Assembly (NCBI RefSeq): GCF_024623785.1
Contig: NZ_JANKBZ010000023.1
Span: forward strand, 1 to 64,000
DNA: 64,000 bases
Direction of reading: 5' to 3'
Source of the DNA: Archangium lipolyticum
Lineage (GTDB): Bacteria > Myxococcota > Myxococcia > Myxococcales > Myxococcaceae
This document shows positions 61,350 through 64,000 of this stretch, piece by piece. Below the pieces are notes generated by a model. It was not told the origin of the DNA. It saw only the letters and a program-made list of their open reading frames with translations, and ran no database searches. A program made the position numbers and the translations under genes. Position 1 is the stretch's first letter. Every line of letters begins with the position of its first letter.

Positions 61350-63962
61350 GTGCGTACGCCGACCGATCGCCAGCTGCCTCCCGACCATGACGCCTTCGTC
61401 TCCGCCGAGCCGCCGACGGGGCGCGTCATCGTCATCGCCCCCACGCGCGCGGCGTGCGAGACCATCGAACTCGCGCTCGGGCTGCGCCTCGAGACCTACC
61501 TCGAGAAGCACCACGGACCCCGGGTGCGCGAGCTGGCGCGTGCTGGGAAGGGCTTTGGCATCGTGGCCGGGACGGGGACCGGAAAGACGCTCGCCATCCG
61601 GCTCATCGCCGAGGAGCTCGTCGGCCAGGGAGGCACGACTCCTCTCAGGGTCGGCGTGGTGAACCGTGAGCGTGAGGCGACACCCGACACGCCCACCTGG
61701 AACGTCATCATCGTGACGACGGGCATCGCGCGGCGCTGGTTCCAGAATGGCGACATCCTGCCTCACGACACGCTCGTCATCGACGAGATCCACCAGACGT
61801 CGGCGGAGCTCGAGCTCTGCCTGGCGCTCGGCAAGCGCGTGGGCTGCCGCTTCATCTGGCTCTCCGCCACTGTGGACCCGGCGCTCTACGCGCGCTACCT
61901 GAACAGCGCCGACGTGCTCGAGGTCCAGGCGTTCGATCCGAGGAAGGTGGCCACCGTCGTGGTCGAGGACAGGCAACCGCTCGCGTTTCTCGATGAGGCG
62001 TTCCTCTCCGCCGTGGAGAAGGGGCAGCGCGGGGTAGGGCTCTTCCTCCCCACGCGGGCGGCGGTCGAGCAGGTGGCCCAGCACGTACGCACCCACTGGC
62101 CGCGCATCCACGCGGCGTACTACCACGGCGGAGAACCGATCCGCGCCATCCGGCCGTTCCTCGAGGGGACGGCGCCCCGGCCCTTCCTCCTGGCCATGAC
62201 GGCCGCGGGGCAGAGCGCGCTCAACGTGCAGGGGCTCGACACCCTCGTCATCGATGACACGCGCTTCGCCAATCTCGTCGAGCGCGGGCGGGGCGTGCTC
62301 ACGCGCATCCACCTCGGGAACAACGAGCTGCTCCAGATGGCCGGGCGCGTGCATGGCCGCGTCGAGGGCGGACGCATCTTCATCCTGAGCAACCGGGACA
62401 TCGACTTCTTCGCGCTCCGCCCGACGGAGCCCGAGTTCCAGCTCGCCGGAGACCCGGAGCGCGTGGCACTCACCGCCGCCGCTCTTGGCGTGCGGGCCGA
62501 TGCGTTGGATCTCCCCGTACCGCTCGACCGCGTGGCCTACGACCGCGTGTTCCAGCGGCTGCGGGAGCGCGGCATCGTCGACGCCCAGGGAAGGCTCTCG
62601 TCCTACGGCCGCGCGGTCGAGGCACTCCCGGTGGAGCGGGCCTGGGCGGAGCTGATCGTCAATGGAGAGGACGCGCTGCTTCCCTACCTCGCCGTGTGCA
62701 GCGCCATCGAGTCGCTCCACCGGATGACGCGCGAGGAGCGCGACCTGGAGGGCGTGCTGGTCACCGGGAGCGACCACCTCACCGCCTACAACCTCTACGC
62801 CGAGGCGTACCGCGAGGCGGGCTTCATCGGCGAAGTGTACGGGCTACCGCGTCACCTGTTCCACGCGGAGAAGATGGAGCGCTGGGCCGAGCGGCGCGGC
62901 GTGCTGGTGAAGGCCATCGAGGACGCGGCGCTGGTGATGGCGGGCGTCTACCGGAGCGTGGGCGTCGGGCTGCCCGAGCACATGCCGTTCGCGGGGGACC
63001 GAGTGTACCGCCGCTTCGCCGAGCTGCTCGCGCGCTTCATGCCCTTCGACCTCACCATCGACGAGCAGACGGCCTCGGGCGAGCAGGCGCGTGTCGCGAA
63101 GACGAGCGTGTGCGGAAGTTGGGGCGCGGTGGCGGGGATGCTCCGCTACTTCGCCGACCGCTCGGGCAACCCGCACGCCTCCATCGAGGGCACGCACATC
63201 CCGCTCGACATCCTGACGAAGTACGCGCGCCGCACCGATGCCGAACTCACCTATGACCCGTGGCACATGTCGCTCGTGCTCGAGTGGCGCATGGAGTACG
63301 CCGGCTTCGAGCTGGAGCGCGAGATCGAGGTGCTCCGCGCGTGGGGACCGGAGCTGGCGGAGCGCGCACGGCATGCGCTCGCCGAGGCGCTGGGACGAGG
63401 CGAGGCGGAGCACCCGGCGGTGCGCCGCAACCAGCCGGCCATCGACGAGGTGCGAGAGCTGTGGCGCCGCTCGGGCGGACGCACGGCGAAGCTCGGGGTG
63501 CCGGAGTTGACCTCCCTCTACGAGGCGCGGCTCGAGGGGGTCACCACGATGGACGAGCTCGACGCGCGTCCATTGGTGCTGGACCTGGACGCACTGGTTC
63601 CGCCCGGGACGCGCGAGCAGCTCCTGTCGTTGCCAGACGCGGTGAGCATCCGCGACCTCGAAGTGGACCTGGACTACGAAGTGGAGGAGGACGAGGCGGG
63701 ACAGCCCGTGGGGGTGGTGCGGCTCCACCTGCCGGAGAAGCTCGCGCGCACGCTCGTGGAGGAGGAGCTCCCGTTGTTCGACCGGCCCGTGCGCTTCGTC
63801 GTGGGCCGAGGCCGGCGTGGCGCGCTGCGGGCCGACACGCTGCTCGAGCTGCAGGAACTGCTCGACATGCCGTGGATGCCCGAGGAGCTCGAGATGGTAC
63901 GTGACCCGGGCGGTGGTGGGCGTGCGGGGCGGGGCAGGGGAGCCCGGCGCCCGCGACGCTGA
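61350..63962 (+). CDS. DEAH-type helicase (HrpA/HrpB-like)
   Basis: 870 residues from a GTG behind GAGGG. Helicase motifs in order: Walker A AGTGTGKT (73-80), DEIH (145-148), SAT (172-174), and motif VI QMAGRVHGR (329-337). A winged-helix/HA2-like region follows (YDRVFQRLRERGIVDAQGRLSSYGRAVEALPVERAWAELI). The remaining 400 residues do not resemble the C-terminal OB domain of HrpA. The protein ends in a Gly/Arg-rich tail (GGGGRAGRGRGARRPRR) suited to binding RNA. The DEIH box and the layout point to an RNA helicase; the target is unknown. Confidence 0.82.
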   Translation: MRTPTDRQLPPDHDAFVSAEPPTGRVIVIAPTRAACETIELALGLRLETYLEKHHGPRVRELARAGKGFGIVAGTGTGKTLAIRLIAEELVGQGGTTPLRVGVVNREREATPDTPTWNVIIVTTGIARRWFQNGDILPHDTLVIDEIHQTSAELELCLALGKRVGCRFIWLSATVDPALYARYLNSADVLEVQAFDPRKVATVVVEDRQPLAFLDEAFLSAVEKGQRGVGLFLPTRAAVEQVAQHVRTHWPRIHAAYYHGGEPIRAIRPFLEGTAPRPFLLAMTAAGQSALNVQGLDTLVIDDTRFANLVERGRGVLTRIHLGNNELLQMAGRVHGRVEGGRIFILSNRDIDFFALRPTEPEFQLAGDPERVALTAAALGVRADALDLPVPLDRVAYDRVFQRLRERGIVDAQGRLSSYGRAVEALPVERAWAELIVNGEDALLPYLAVCSAIESLHRMTREERDLEGVLVTGSDHLTAYNLYAEAYREAGFIGEVYGLPRHLFHAEKMERWAERRGVLVKAIEDAALVMAGVYRSVGVGLPEHMPFAGDRVYRRFAELLARFMPFDLTIDEQTASGEQARVAKTSVCGSWGAVAGMLRYFADRSGNPHASIEGTHIPLDILTKYARRTDAELTYDPWHMSLVLEWRMEYAGFELEREIEVLRAWGPELAERARHALAEALGRGEAEHPAVRRNQPAIDEVRELWRRSGGRTAKLGVPELTSLYEARLEGVTTMDELDARPLVLDLDALVPPGTREQLLSLPDAVSIRDLEVDLDYEVEEDEAGQPVGVVRLHLPEKLARTLVEEELPLFDRPVRFVVGRGRRGALRADTLLELQELLDMPWMPEELEMVRDPGGGGRAGRGRGARRPRR

Positions 63963-64000
63963 TTCAGGAGCTGCAGGAGAGCGCCGAGCACCCTGGCTTG

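Overview
The window is high-GC, densely coded chromosomal DNA from a myxobacterium, probably Cystobacterineae (Archangium/Cystobacter/Myxococcus type). Evidence: a Tgl-type pilotin gene, a Tad-like (Kil-type) cluster downstream of rpoBC, toxin/immunity genes of the MXAN_0050/MXAN_0049 type, eukaryote-like protein kinases, FHA proteins and a giant PKS-NRPS gene.

1-13.4 kb is the conserved transcription/translation block on the + strand: tuf (3' end only), rpmG, tRNA-Trp, secE, nusG, rplK, rplA, an intrinsic terminator, an rplJ leader, rplJ, rplL, rpoB, rpoC and a strong terminator. 13.6-24.3 kb holds a phasin-like protein, a lytic transglycosylase, two conserved unknowns, tgl, a RodZ-like HTH membrane protein, recO, a PfkB sugar kinase, a Ser/Thr kinase with a C-terminal PEGA-like domain, and glyQ/glyS. 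24.4-35.1 kb is a Tad-like gene set: two propeller-like lipoproteins, an FHA protein, prepilin peptidase, CpaC-type secretin, FHA-CpaF ATPase and a tandem-FHA membrane protein. It matches the Kil contact-killing cluster known from M. xanthus.

35.1-37.8 kb is polA, whose proofreading residues look lost. Directly behind it (37.8-41.8 kb) lies a tandem pair of AHH-nuclease toxin/immunity cassettes. The two toxins share a 670-bp block with no difference, but their nuclease tips and immunity genes differ. The double cassette is bracketed by an imperfect copy of the last 25 bp of polA, which suggests insertion at the polA 3' end.

42.0-49.4 kb is mostly - strand: a small unknown, a zincin-type peptidase, the YggU/DivIVA/ProC group, a spermidine-synthase-like protein, an Rnl5-type RNA ligase and a soluble histidine kinase, with one + strand J-domain protein. 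49.5-58.4 kb is a single 2,995-residue hybrid megasynthase on the - strand: KS-KR-ACP-C-A-PCP-C plus a C-terminal domain. It has no AT domain, so it should depend on a trans-acting acyltransferase. The C-terminal domain resembles neither a thioesterase nor the usual SDR-type reductase; it reads like a cyanobacterial fatty acyl-ACP reductase (AAR), including its catalytic Cys. This is the best candidate for an undescribed system here. 58.5-64 kb carries a YCII/DGPF protein, an alpha/beta hydrolase, a Gly/Thr-repeat lipoprotein, a small membrane protein and a DEAH-type helicase.
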